Assembly: GCA_035711385.1 (NCBI GenBank)
Contig: DASTCG010000164.1
Span: 1 to 11,021, forward strand
Direction of reading: 5' to 3'
Origin: JACDAN01 sp035711385
GTDB lineage: Bacteria; Actinomycetota; Thermoleophilia; Gaiellales; Gaiellaceae
Length of the DNA stretch: 11,021 bases
Below the pieces are notes generated by a model. It was not told where the DNA came from. It searched no databases and saw nothing but the letters and a program-made list of their open reading frames with translations. The position numbers were made by a program, and so were the translations under genes. Of the stretch, positions 1-6,963 are shown piece by piece (the first letter of the stretch is position 1; every line of letters begins with the position of its first letter).

Positions 1-88
1 TCGGTGACGGCCGGATTGTTCGGGTAGATGCGGCGACGCGCCGGGTTCGCACGATCGTCCGCGCGAAGCTGACAGGCCGATCCGGCTC

Positions 89-1093
89 TCAGCCCGGTAG
101 CAGCAGGTCGAGCATCTGGGCGGGGTCGCGGCGGACCCGGGTCTTCGCGCCTGAGTCGCGCTTCTCGAGCTCGAGTGCGCGCGGGTCCGTCAAGGGCACG
201 AGACGGCGCTCCCGCATGAGCTCCTCGTCGACGCCGCCCAGGCGGCCCCCAAAGGTCGTATAGACCGGGACGCCGAGGGCCGCCGCCTCCCGGTTCATCG
301 TCCCGCCCGCGGACACCACGAAGTCGGCGAGGCCGATCAGGCTCTGGGCGTCCACGGCCTGCTCGGGAACGACGAGCGAGGGAAGGCCGAGGCTCCGGAC
401 GTAGTCGCGCTGCTCGGGCGTCCTCGGCAGGACGACCGCCTGCAGGCCGTCCTGCCGGCCGAGGTAGTCGAGCACCTGCGGAAACAGCGGATTCGACCGG
501 CGGTGGTAGAGCGAGACGTCCGGCGGCGTCCGGATCACGGCGAGCACGCGTTCCCGGTCGAGCCCGAGGGCCTCGAGGACGGCGGGATCCGGCTGGAAGT
601 CGGCGAGGTAGTACTCCTCCTTGAGGCCGGGGTACTGGCGCAGCTTCGGCGGCTCGACGCCGTACCGCCGGAGCCGGTCCGCCGGGATCGCCTCAGGAAC
701 CACGACGAACGTGGCGGCCCTCAGCCCGAGCTGGTGCTGGAGCCACGCGAACTCGTAGTCGAAGGTGGTCGAGCTCGGAATCCCGAGCCGCTTCGCGGTC
801 ATCGTCAGCTCGTGGGAGCCGTGCGCCATCGCGCAGTCGAAGCCACGGCCCCGGGCCCAGCGGCGAAGGGCGCGGAGCCGAGTGCTCAGGGCCCGCGCCT
901 TCGCGAGGCGGGAGCGGCCGCCGTGGCTTCCGAAGACCTCCGCGTCGATGCCGTGCAGCTCGAGGAGCTGCAGCGTCTGGGCGTAGTCCCTGGCCGTCAC
1001 CTCGACCTCGTCCCCCCGCTCGCGCAGAATCGCGATCAGCGGCCTGAAGACGAGCACGTGAGCCGGCGCCGTGATGTCGATCCAGACGCGCAT
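89..1093 (-). CDS. DUF354 family GT-B-like protein
   Basis: This 334-residue protein resembles the DUF354 family, which has a two-domain fold like GT-B glycosyltransferases and UDP-GlcNAc 2-epimerases. The N-terminus (MRVWIDITAPAHVLVFRPL) is the usual first strand and loop, with the conserved D6 and a histidine at 12. An HGSHE motif lies at 91-95. The C-terminal half carries SAGGTMNREAAALGVPVYT at 261-279, the nucleotide-sugar-site type motif of these folds. Family members occur in surface-glycan loci of archaea and bacteria, but their reaction is mostly unproven, so the substrate is unknown. There is no signal peptide or membrane helix, so it should be cytoplasmic. The ATG shares one base with the TGA of the upstream ASCH gene (TGATG), so translation is probably coupled. 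It is the last visible gene of the asnB-ASCH-DUF354 set. Seen: motifs and overlap. Inferred: a role in glycan synthesis. Confidence 0.85.
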   Translation of the reverse strand: MRVWIDITAPAHVLVFRPLIAILRERGDEVEVTARDYAQTLQLLELHGIDAEVFGSHGGRSRLAKARALSTRLRALRRWARGRGFDCAMAHGSHELTMTAKRLGIPSSTTFDYEFAWLQHQLGLRAATFVVVPEAIPADRLRRYGVEPPKLRQYPGLKEEYYLADFQPDPAVLEALGLDRERVLAVIRTPPDVSLYHRRSNPLFPQVLDYLGRQDGLQAVVLPRTPEQRDYVRSLGLPSLVVPEQAVDAQSLIGLADFVVSAGGTMNREAAALGVPVYTTFGGRLGGVDEELMRERRLVPLTDPRALELEKRDSGAKTRVRRDPAQMLDLLLPG

Positions 1094-1461
1094 CAGAGCC
1101 TCTCCACGAGTCGGAAGCGCGTCGCCTCGATGAGCGTGTCCGGTTCGATCGGCCGCTTGAAGAAGCGCTCGTGGGCAAGCCGCCAGTCTTCGACCGATTC
1201 GAACCCCTCGCCCTCGTCACGCGCGAACTCGTCGTCGATCTCGGACGCCCGGCAGACCCGTGCCTCCGTGACCTCCACCACGCCGACCGGCTCGTCGTCG
1301 AAGCCGAGCAGCGCGTAGCGCCGGCCCACGACGTCCTCGGCCCGGGGCGGCTCGGCCAGACCGGCGGTCGCCGTCTTCTTTCCCGACAGCACGGCCTTGA
1401 CGAGCTTCCGCCGGAGCTCGGTGCGCGCGTAGCCGAGCTCGAAGGGAGGGAGGTCGGTCAA
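1093..1461 (-). CDS. ASCH-domain protein
   Basis: This is a 122-residue single-domain protein of the ASCH (PUA-like) fold. The hallmark LSGKKTATAGL stretch (about 25-35) supplies the G-x-K-x-T motif. Then come a GRRYALLGFDDEPVGVVEV core (about 46-64), an acidic stretch (about 80-88) and SVEDWRLAHERFF (89-101) with W93, typical of bacterial ASCH proteins. ASCH proteins bind RNA or nucleotide-like ligands; some are reported as ribonucleases or as acetylcytidine amidohydrolases. Nothing here fixes the substrate. I chose the TTG start at 1461 because it overlaps the asnB TGA in a TTGA arrangement and begins right at the domain. An upstream ATG at 1554 would add 31 low-complexity residues lying entirely inside asnB. 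The stop overlaps the ATG of the DUF354 gene. An ASCH gene between asnB and a glycan gene is an unusual context. Confidence 0.88.
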   Translation of the reverse strand: MTDLPPFELGYARTELRRKLVKAVLSGKKTATAGLAEPPRAEDVVGRRYALLGFDDEPVGVVEVTEARVCRASEIDDEFARDEGEGFESVEDWRLAHERFFKRPIEPDTLIEATRFRLVERL

Positions 1462-3341
1462 GCGACGGCTTCGGCGAGTCGCGGCCCGCGAAGCGGCCCC
1501 GGCGTCCGCTCGACATGGTGCTCGTGCCAGAGAGTGAAGGCGAGCAGGCCCCACAGCTGCCGGGAGAGATCCTCGTCGCGCGCGACGTGGCGGTCGATCA
1601 GCCTCGCGACGGCCTCGGGCCGGAAGTAGCCCTGGCGCCGGAGGGTCTCGGCCGAGAGCACGTCGCGGGCGAACGGTTCGAGCTCGCCGCGGAGCCAGGC
1701 GGCCGCGGGGATCGAGAAGCCGCGCTTCCGGCCGTACACGATCCGCCGCGGCAGCAGCGGCGCCGCGGCCTTGCGCAGCAGCAGCTTCTTCCGCAGGCCC
1801 CGGACCTTGAGCCGCGTCGGAAGGGCGAAGGCGAGGCCGGTCACGAGCGGGTCGAGGTACGGCACGCGGGCCTCGAGCGAGTGCGCCATCGAGGCGCGGT
1901 CGGTCTTCACCAGGAGGTCGTCGACCAGGTAGGTGCGGGTGTCGACGTCCTGGAGCCGCGACAGGAGCTCCGCGCCCTCGGTCTCGGCGAACTGGGCGCG
2001 CAGGAGGTCGACCGGGTCTCCGTCGGGTTGGAGCCCCGTCAGCTCCGCCCGGGCCTCGGGCGAGAAGATCTCCTTCCAGGCGTGGTGCCGCTCGAGGGGC
2101 GGCAGGGCCGCGCCGCGGACGAACCGCTTCGCCTTGTAGTCGAGGCTCGCGCGCCGGCTCGAGCTCGGCAGCCGGTCCACGAGCGGGCCCGCTCGTGGCG
2201 CCAGCCGCCCGAAGCGGATCGCCAGCAGGTCGGCTGAGTACGTGTAGTAGCCGCCGAAGAGCTCGTCGCCGCCCTCGCCGGAAAGCGCGACCTTCACGTG
2301 GCGCGCCGCGAGCTCCGAGACGAGGTACGTCGGGAGCGCCGAGGAGTCGGCGAACGGCTCGTCGAAGGCCTCCGCGAGGCGGGGGAGGAGCAGCGCGGCG
2401 TTCGGCCGAAGCACGAGCTCCTCGTGTCTCGTCCCGTATCGTTCGGCTACCGACCGGGCGTCGTCGAGCTCGTTGAACGAGCGCTCCTCGAAACCGATCG
2501 AGAACGTGTGCACCGGCTCGGCCGTCGCCTGTGACGCGAGAGCGGCGAGGAGCGACGAGTCGACGCCGCCGGAGAGGAGGACACCGACCGGGACGTCGGC
2601 GATCAGGTGCGCACGGACGGAGTCGCGGAGCCGCGCCCGAAGCTCTTCGGCGAGGTCGTCTGCGCTCTCGGTCCGCGTCTCGTCGGTCGGCCCCGGGCGT
2701 GCGTACCGCTCGATCCGGGTCGCGCCGTCCTCCCAGACGAGCACATGTCCGGCCGGCAGCTTGCGCGTCCCGTGAAAGATCGAGTACGGCGCCGGCACCG
2801 AGTTGAAGGCGAGGAACGCTTCCAGCGCGGCGGGGTCGACCTCGCCCCGCGGCAGAGCCCGCAGCTCGGACGCGAAGACGAGGTTGCCCTCCTCCTCCCG
2901 GTAGTAGAGCGGCTTGATGCCGTACGGATCCCGCGCCAGCACGAGTCGCCGCTGGGGCGCGTCCCAGATCGCGATCGCGAACATCCCGCGCAGACGCTCG
3001 GCGAAGCGCGGGCCGTGCTCCTCGTAGAGGTGGACGAGCACCTCGGTGTCGCAGCGGGTCGCGAACTGGTGGCCGGTTCGGGCGAGGTCGGCCCGTAGCT
3101 CGGCGAAGTTGTAGATCTCCCCGTTCTGGACGACGTGGACGGTGCCGTCCTCGTTCGCGATCGGCTGGTCGCCGCCGGCGAGGTCGATGATCGACAACCG
3201 CCTTGCCGCCAGGCCCACCGGCCCGTCCAGGAGCTCCCCGTCGGAGTCCGGGCCGCGGTGGACGAGCGTCGCACTCATCGCACGCAGGCGCCCGGGGTCG
3301 ACCGGCCCGTTACCCGACGCGAGCCCGCAGATCCCGCACAT
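1458..3341 (-). CDS. asnB: Asparagine synthase (glutamine-hydrolysing)
   Basis: The 627-residue protein has both AsnB domains. The N-terminal class II glutaminase starts with the catalytic Cys2 (MCGICG) and has HRGPDSDG (28-35), RLSIIDL (48-54), NGEIYNF (73-79), D98 in CDTEV, and RDPYGIKPLYY (137-147). The C-terminal ATP-dependent synthetase has the PP-loop LSGGVDSS (256-263), SGEGGDELFGGY (354-365) and TDRASMAHSLEARVPYLD (480-497). It should make asparagine, or amidate another carboxylate, from glutamine and ATP in the cytoplasm. Full-length AsnB homologues are common in exopolysaccharide loci, where they may amidate a sugar acid or simply supply asparagine; the neighbouring sugar transferase and DUF354 gene fit that. 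The ATG lies behind a G-rich stretch (GGGCGGGG) with six bases between, a weak ribosome site. It leads a unit with the ASCH and DUF354 genes. The family is certain; the physiological acceptor is not. Confidence 0.97.
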   Translation of the reverse strand: MCGICGLASGNGPVDPGRLRAMSATLVHRGPDSDGELLDGPVGLAARRLSIIDLAGGDQPIANEDGTVHVVQNGEIYNFAELRADLARTGHQFATRCDTEVLVHLYEEHGPRFAERLRGMFAIAIWDAPQRRLVLARDPYGIKPLYYREEEGNLVFASELRALPRGEVDPAALEAFLAFNSVPAPYSIFHGTRKLPAGHVLVWEDGATRIERYARPGPTDETRTESADDLAEELRARLRDSVRAHLIADVPVGVLLSGGVDSSLLAALASQATAEPVHTFSIGFEERSFNELDDARSVAERYGTRHEELVLRPNAALLLPRLAEAFDEPFADSSALPTYLVSELAARHVKVALSGEGGDELFGGYYTYSADLLAIRFGRLAPRAGPLVDRLPSSSRRASLDYKAKRFVRGAALPPLERHHAWKEIFSPEARAELTGLQPDGDPVDLLRAQFAETEGAELLSRLQDVDTRTYLVDDLLVKTDRASMAHSLEARVPYLDPLVTGLAFALPTRLKVRGLRKKLLLRKAAAPLLPRRIVYGRKRGFSIPAAAWLRGELEPFARDVLSAETLRRQGYFRPEAVARLIDRHVARDEDLSRQLWGLLAFTLWHEHHVERTPGPLRGPRLAEAVA

Positions 3342-3510
3342 TCAGTGCCCCGCCCGGCGATACATGTCGGCTTCTGGCCCGCGATCACACGGCGCCAGAA
3401 CGCGCCCTCGTCCTCGCCCAGGCCATCCAGCCTGGGCTGTGGCGAGCGCACCCTCTGGCTTGGTGCTCGCGACCCAGAAACTCGACGGCATCACCGGACG
3501 GGGCACACGG
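3342..3510. other. Intergenic region upstream of asnB
   Basis: This 169-bp gap lies between the sugar transferase stop and the asnB start, both on the minus strand. It should contain any dedicated asnB promoter. I see no convincing -35/-10 pair. Its only clear structure is the inverted repeat at 3416-3437, described separately. No reading frame here looks protein-like. Confidence 0.6.
3416..3437 (-). terminator. Hairpin downstream of the sugar transferase
   Basis: GCCCAGGC and GCCTGGGC form a perfect 8-bp stem around a 6-base loop (CATCCA on the plus strand). It lies 73 bases past the stop of the sugar transferase gene and 78 bases before asnB. There is no U-tract on either strand, so this would be a non-canonical terminator. 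It could instead be an attenuator or a protein site in the asnB leader. Confidence 0.35.
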
Positions 3511-4200
3511 TCACTCTACGCGCGTGGGTCGGACCGCCCCGCGGAGCGACTGGAGGAGGACGCGCCAGGCGGTCGTCGTGAGCGTGCGCAGGTAGAGGCC
3601 GACGGAGCGGTCGGCGACCCACTCGAGGTCGTGGGCGAGCTTCTCCTGCATCGAGGTCTCGTAGCCCCGTCGCACCTGGGCGAACCCCGTGAGCCCCGGC
3701 CGGACGACGAGCCGCTGCCAGTACGCGGGAAGCTCGGCGGCGAGCTGCTCGAAGAAGACCGGCCGGATCGGTCGCGGCCCCACGAGGCTCATCTGGCCGC
3801 GCAGCACGTTGACGAGCTGGGGCAGCTCGTCCAACTGCGTTGCCCGCAGCCAGCGACCGACGGTCGTCCGCTCGTGTCTCGTGTGCTCCACGAGCTCCTC
3901 CCCGAGGTAGATGCCGAGTCGCTGCTCGGCCCCGGGGCGGAGCGTCCGGAACTTGAGCATCGTGTAGAACTCGCCACCGCGGCCGACCCGGACTCCTCGG
4001 TAGAGGAGAGGCCGGCCGCTCGTCGCGAGGATCGCGAGCGCGATCAGCGCCATCGGAATCGCGGCGACGACGAGAAAGACGAGCCCGAGCAGGAGATCGA
4101 GGAAGCGGAGTGCGGCGTCGACTCGGTCGCGCCTCGGGCTCTCCTTCGCCCTGCGGATGAAGCTCTCGGAAAGCGAGGAGCTCTGCGGCCGGGTCTGCAC
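3511..4200 (-). CDS. Sugar-phosphate transferase, initiating glycosyltransferase
   Basis: This 229-residue protein is a bacterial sugar transferase (PF02397; the PglC/WcaJ C-terminal/EpsL type). It moves a sugar phosphate from a UDP-sugar to undecaprenyl phosphate, starting a lipid-linked glycan on the inner membrane face. A hydrophobic, probably re-entrant helix spans about 33-60. KFRT is at 83-86, the catalytic Asp-Glu pair in LDELPQLVNVLRG is D124-E125, and SLVGPRP (138-144) and RPGLTG (168-173) follow. The length fits the single-domain, monotopic class without the extra N-terminal helices of WbaP/WcaJ. The GTG at 4200 is chosen because a TACCAT box ends six bases before it and a terminator-like hairpin lies just upstream. 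A GTG at 4263 would add 21 residues and place that hairpin inside the gene. No Shine-Dalgarno sequence precedes either. The sugar specificity cannot be read from the sequence. Confidence 0.94.
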   Translation of the reverse strand: MQTRPQSSSLSESFIRRAKESPRRDRVDAALRFLDLLLGLVFLVVAAIPMALIALAILATSGRPLLYRGVRVGRGGEFYTMLKFRTLRPGAEQRLGIYLGEELVEHTRHERTTVGRWLRATQLDELPQLVNVLRGQMSLVGPRPIRPVFFEQLAAELPAYWQRLVVRPGLTGFAQVRRGYETSMQEKLAHDLEWVADRSVGLYLRTLTTTAWRVLLQSLRGAVRPTRVE

Positions 4201-4206
4201 CAGCCG

Positions 4207-4212
4207 ATGGTA
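4207..4212 (-). promoter_or_regulatory. Candidate -10 box, leaderless sugar transferase mRNA
   Basis: On the minus strand TACCAT (TANNNT) is followed by exactly six bases (CGGCTG) and then the GTG start. In actinobacteria this spacing puts the first transcribed base on the start codon. There is no Shine-Dalgarno sequence for this gene and no good -35 box, so the call rests on the -10 match and spacing only. Confidence 0.4.
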
Positions 4213-4230
4213 GACCCAGCGCGGGAAGAC

Positions 4231-4256
4231 CGAGGGCCGGCGTGCGCCGGCCCTCG
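4231..4256 (-). terminator. Terminator-like hairpin after the PhoX-like gene
   Basis: CGAGGGCCGGCG and CGCCGGCCCTCG are perfect 12-base inverted repeats separated by two bases, giving a folded stem of about 11 bp with a 4-base loop. It begins 23 bases past the stop of the PhoX-like gene and ends before the sugar transferase start. The minus strand continues GTCTTCCC, a pyrimidine run but not a real U-tract. A terminator that separates the two genes is the likeliest reading. Confidence 0.65.
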
Positions 4257-4279
4257 AGCCCACTCCGGTGCCGTCCGTG

Positions 4280-5968
4280 CTAGCGACGGCCCTTCTTGTC
4301 GTGCCCCTTCTTCTTGCCCTTGTGGTCGCCGTGGTGGTGACCCTGGTCGCCCGTGTTCGGGAGCCGGAACAGCAGGAGCTGGCCGCCCTCCCGGACAAAG
4401 GTCAGCGGGCCGTGCACCTCTTCCTGCACCGCCAGCGTGTGCGCCTGAACGTCGACGAGGAACGCGCCCTTGCCGAAGAACTTGGACGCGTCGACGATGC
4501 CGCTCGACTCCCATGAGCCCCAGAGGCCCTTGGTCGTGCTCGCATCGACGTCGGTCGGGCCTTCGTCGGCCGACTGGTTCACGCGCGCGACGACGTACGG
4601 GTCGCCGCCGTGCTTGAGGTCGTACGCCCAGATGCGTGCCGGCGTGCCGGTCCCGATCGGGTACTGGTTCTGACTACCCGGATCCTCCTGGAAGAGGAGG
4701 AGGTCCTTCGTCGTCTCGACGTTGTCGGGCTGGTGGATCAGGTCGACCGCGCCCGCGCCGGCAGCGCCGCGCGCGTCCCCGTCGATCAGGATCGAGAGGC
4801 TCTTGACGACCTTCGGGTCCTTCCGGTCGAGGACCATCTTGAACATCCGGCCGTTCGGCCACGGGCCCATCGTCCCGGCCGGGCCGCGGCGGAGGCGACC
4901 GGTCGCCGGATCGGGCAGCGCCCGCGGCTCGCCGGTGTCGGCGAAGTAGACGACGTTGTGGTGGTGGCGGTCGTAGGCGATGTCCTCGACGCGGATGAAC
5001 TGGAAGACGTTGTTCGCGTTCGACCAGTTCTCGAGCCCCGTCTGGTCGCCCTTCGCGATGTTCGTCGGCACCGGGATGAACTCGCCGCCGACGGACTGCA
5101 TGCCGCTCAGGTCGCCGTAGTCGTTGACCGCCGGGTTCGAGGACCTGAACGCCCAGAGGGTCCCCTGGTCGTTCCAGACCGCGTTCGCGTTGTCCGCGAG
5201 GTACATGTACAGCTGGGACGACGGCGCGTTGAACGTGTCGTCACCGGACAGCACGACCGGGTGGCCGTACTTCTCGAGCGCGACGCTGTTCTCGTGGTTG
5301 TGCCGGCCCATGCCGTAGATCGACCGGTACTGCCCGCTCTTCACGTCGTACGCAACGACCACGCCCGCCTGCTCGGCGCCCGGGCCGGGTGGCCAGGCGG
5401 TGCCGATCCTGTTCACGAAGTCCGTCGCCTCCTCGTTCGTGAAGACGATCGGCCGCTCGAACCCCTGCTTGTGGGACGCGAGGAAGTTCGAGCAGAAGCG
5501 CTGGTAGTTCGCCGCGCTCGGAATCACGTAGCGGCCGGCGAGCGTGCCGCCCGAGTGCCGCTCGATCGTGAGCTTGCTCAGCAGCGCGTTCGTGAAGTTC
5601 GTCACCCCGACGCCCGTCGCTGGATTGAACGGGAACGGCACGGCCGACGTCTCGTGGTTCACGTAGACCTCGACCTTGTGACCGTGTCCCTTTCGGAGCG
5701 CGATCCCGTCGGGAAGCGTCTCGAACATGTACGACGAGCCGGGCAGCGTCTCGCCCACGGTGAGCAGCGGCTTGACCGTCGCGCCCGGAACGGCCGGATC
5801 CAGCATCGCCGCCTGTGAGGTCTTGAAGCCGGCGTGATGCGGCTTCCCCTTGCCTTTGTGCGCTGCCGCCGGCATCGCGACGGTCGCGATCACGAGGGCC
5901 GTCACGGCGACCGTGCCCGTGAGCCAGGCCAGCCGGCCGCGCTTGAGCGCAGGTTCTGAGCTACGCAA
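4280..5968 (-). CDS. Secreted PhoX/DUF839-like protein with His/Lys-rich tail
   Basis: This 562-residue protein looks exported. It has a basic n-region (KRGR), a hydrophobic core (about 13-33) and a likely cleavage site after PAAA (about residue 36), before HKGKGKPHH. The body resembles the DUF839/PhoX-like beta-propeller family: VNHE (103-106), GRHNHENSVAL (221-231), SGDD (241-244), RVEDIAYD (326-333), QPDNVE (413-418) and SSGIVD...GAFLVDVQAH (488-510). PhoX-type enzymes are calcium/iron phosphatases, but many DUF839 proteins are uncharacterised and I cannot confirm the PhoX active site. The last 18 residues are almost all His, Lys, Gly and Asp, possibly a metal- or wall-binding tail. The TTG start at 5968 follows a strong AGGGGAAAGGGGAGAG site. 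An ATG at 6064 would add 32 residues across the divergent promoter region, and an ATG at 6022 is poorly spaced. It is divergent from the LysR gene. Confidence 0.8.
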   Translation of the reverse strand: MRSSEPALKRGRLAWLTGTVAVTALVIATVAMPAAAHKGKGKPHHAGFKTSQAAMLDPAVPGATVKPLLTVGETLPGSSYMFETLPDGIALRKGHGHKVEVYVNHETSAVPFPFNPATGVGVTNFTNALLSKLTIERHSGGTLAGRYVIPSAANYQRFCSNFLASHKQGFERPIVFTNEEATDFVNRIGTAWPPGPGAEQAGVVVAYDVKSGQYRSIYGMGRHNHENSVALEKYGHPVVLSGDDTFNAPSSQLYMYLADNANAVWNDQGTLWAFRSSNPAVNDYGDLSGMQSVGGEFIPVPTNIAKGDQTGLENWSNANNVFQFIRVEDIAYDRHHHNVVYFADTGEPRALPDPATGRLRRGPAGTMGPWPNGRMFKMVLDRKDPKVVKSLSILIDGDARGAAGAGAVDLIHQPDNVETTKDLLLFQEDPGSQNQYPIGTGTPARIWAYDLKHGGDPYVVARVNQSADEGPTDVDASTTKGLWGSWESSGIVDASKFFGKGAFLVDVQAHTLAVQEEVHGPLTFVREGGQLLLFRLPNTGDQGHHHGDHKGKKKGHDKKGRR

Positions 5969-6032
5969 ATCTCTCCCCTTTCCCCTGGATTTCGGAAGTG
6001 CCGTTGAGTGTCTGATTCCCATCTTTCCAGAC

Positions 6033-6064
6033 TTGACACTTATCAATGTCGCTCTCTCTATCAT
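6033..6064 (+). promoter_or_regulatory. Candidate lysR promoter
   Basis: TTGACA at 6033-6038 is a perfect -35 hexamer. TATCAT at 6059-6064 fits the actinobacterial TANNNT -10 box and ends eight bases before the lysR ATG. The 20-base spacing is longer than usual; TCTCTA at 6055-6060 would give 16 but is a poorer box. A start near 6071-6073 would make the mRNA leaderless or nearly so, which agrees with the lack of a Shine-Dalgarno sequence. The promoter overlaps the putative operator, so the regulator could repress itself. Confidence 0.45.
6035..6050. promoter_or_regulatory. Candidate LysR-type operator dyad
   Basis: GACACTTATCAATGTC is an imperfect palindrome: 12 of 16 positions are symmetric, with GACA/TGTC outer arms. 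It lies between a LysR-type gene and its divergent neighbour, where these regulators usually bind. A further half-site, AGTGTC at 6007-6012, lies 22 bases to the left. The identity of the binding protein is inferred from position only. Confidence 0.4.
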
Positions 6065-6072
6065 GGACGCTT

Positions 6073-6963
6073 ATGGATACACGACAACTTGCTGCATTTT
6101 GCGCCGTCGTGGACCGGCGGAGCTTCTCGCTCGCGGCGGAGCAGCTCGGCGTCACGCAGCCGGCCGTGAGCCTGCAGATCCGTTCGCTCGAGAAGCGACT
6201 CGGCCAGCGCCTCGTCGACCGGTCGGCCCGCCGGGTCGAGCCGACCGAGGCGGGTCTGCGGCTGTACAGGAGCGCACAGCGGATGCTCGCGCTCGAGGAG
6301 CAGCTTCTCCAGGAGGTGACCGGCGATGGGGACGAGCTCCGCGGCCGGCTGGAGATCGGCTGCTCGACGGGGCCGGGCGCGACCGTGCTCCCGCTCCTCC
6401 TCTGCGAGTTCCAGCGGGAGAACCCCGGCGTCGCAATCTCACTCTCCGTCAACGACACGCTGCACGTGATCGATCTCGTCGCCGAGCGGCGGCTCGAGCT
6501 GGGCGTCGTCGGCGCCGCGCCCCGCCACCGCGCGGTGACGTTCGAGCCGTTCTTCCAGGACGAGATCGTGCTCGCCGTCCCACCCGGGCACCGGCTGGCA
6601 GGCAAGAAGGTGACGCTGGACGAGGTCCGCGAGGAGTCTCTGATCCTGATGCAGGAGGGCGCCGGCGTGCGGCAGATGGTCGAGGACGAGCTCCGGGCCG
6701 GCGGGATCCGCCTGCGCGACCTCGACGTCCGCCTCGAGCTCGGTCTGCAGGAGTCGGTCAAGGCCGCGGTCGCAGGCGGCCACGGCGTGACGTTCATCTC
6801 GCGCTCGTCGATCGAGCCCGAGCTCGCAGCGGGGACGCTCGCCGCGGCCACCGTGGACGGGCTGACGCCGACCCGCGAGATCTCGCTCGTCCGCTCCACC
6901 GGCCGGACGCCGAGCCGCGTCGCGGAGGCGTTCGTCGCTTTTGCCCGGGAGCGCCTGGGATGA
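6073..6963 (+). CDS. LysR-type transcriptional regulator
   Basis: The 296-residue protein has the standard LysR architecture. The N-terminal winged helix-turn-helix (about 1-60) shows RRSFSLAAEQLGVTQPAVSLQIRSLE at 15-40, followed by RLVDRSARRVEPTEAG. A linker helix runs to about 85. A periplasmic-binding-protein-type effector domain occupies about 91-290, starting LRGRLEIGCSTGPGA. The inducer cannot be read from the sequence; the domain looks broadly like the CysL/CbbR side of the family, which is only an impression. The ATG at 6073 gives the usual MDTRQLAAF start; an in-frame ATG at 6046 would add nine residues lying over the promoter. Its TGA overlaps the next start (ATGA), so it is coupled to the maleylacetate-reductase-like gene. 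That gene and the divergent PhoX-like gene are the obvious target candidates. Confidence 0.95.
   Translation: MDTRQLAAFCAVVDRRSFSLAAEQLGVTQPAVSLQIRSLEKRLGQRLVDRSARRVEPTEAGLRLYRSAQRMLALEEQLLQEVTGDGDELRGRLEIGCSTGPGATVLPLLLCEFQRENPGVAISLSVNDTLHVIDLVAERRLELGVVGAAPRHRAVTFEPFFQDEIVLAVPPGHRLAGKKVTLDEVREESLILMQEGAGVRQMVEDELRAGGIRLRDLDVRLELGLQESVKAAVAGGHGVTFISRSSIEPELAAGTLAAATVDGLTPTREISLVRSTGRTPSRVAEAFVAFARERLG

Larger units (their letters stand above)
5969..6072. promoter_or_regulatory. Divergent promoter region, PhoX-like gene / lysR
   Basis: This 104-bp region is visibly richer in A and T than the flanking genes. It should hold promoters for both directions plus the regulator's site. It contains TTGACA (6033-6038) and TATCAT (6059-6064) on the plus strand and the dyad at 6035-6050. 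AGTGTC at 6007-6012 is the exact inverse of GACACT at 6035-6040. The strong ribosome site of the PhoX-like gene lies at its left edge. For the minus strand, TTGATA (complement of 6041-6046) could be a -35, but I find no matching -10. Confidence 0.55.

Noticed and set aside
1..88. Possible end of a plus-strand gene (frame 3 reads GDGRIVRVDAATRRVRTIV, like a beta-propeller strand) or start of a further minus-strand gene
   Set aside because: The plus frame stays open to 263, deep into the antisense of the DUF354 gene, and 88 bases at the edge are too few. No start with a ribosome site is visible on the minus strand. I see nothing supportable here.
3416..3437. Hairpin considered as part of a riboswitch or T-box for asnB
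   Set aside because: No conserved aptamer elements (no specifier loop, no T-box TGG sequence) are recognisable; only a simple 8-bp stem is seen.
3142..4617. Long plus-strand open frame of about 490 codons
   Set aside because: It is antisense to asnB, the sugar transferase and the PhoX-like gene, crosses intergenic DNA, and its translation is Arg/Pro/Ala-rich without any domain. It is a high-GC shadow.
4610..5818. Plus-strand open frame of about 400 codons antisense to the PhoX-like gene
   Set aside because: The translation is a Val/Arg/Asp-rich shadow with no motifs, while the opposite strand has a signal peptide, ribosome site and family motifs.
5850..6959. In-frame extension upstream of the maleylacetate-reductase-like gene, apparently open from 5850
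   Set aside because: It would run through the PhoX-like 5' end and the whole lysR gene in another frame with low-complexity translation. The ATG at 6960, with GGGAG upstream, is the natural start.
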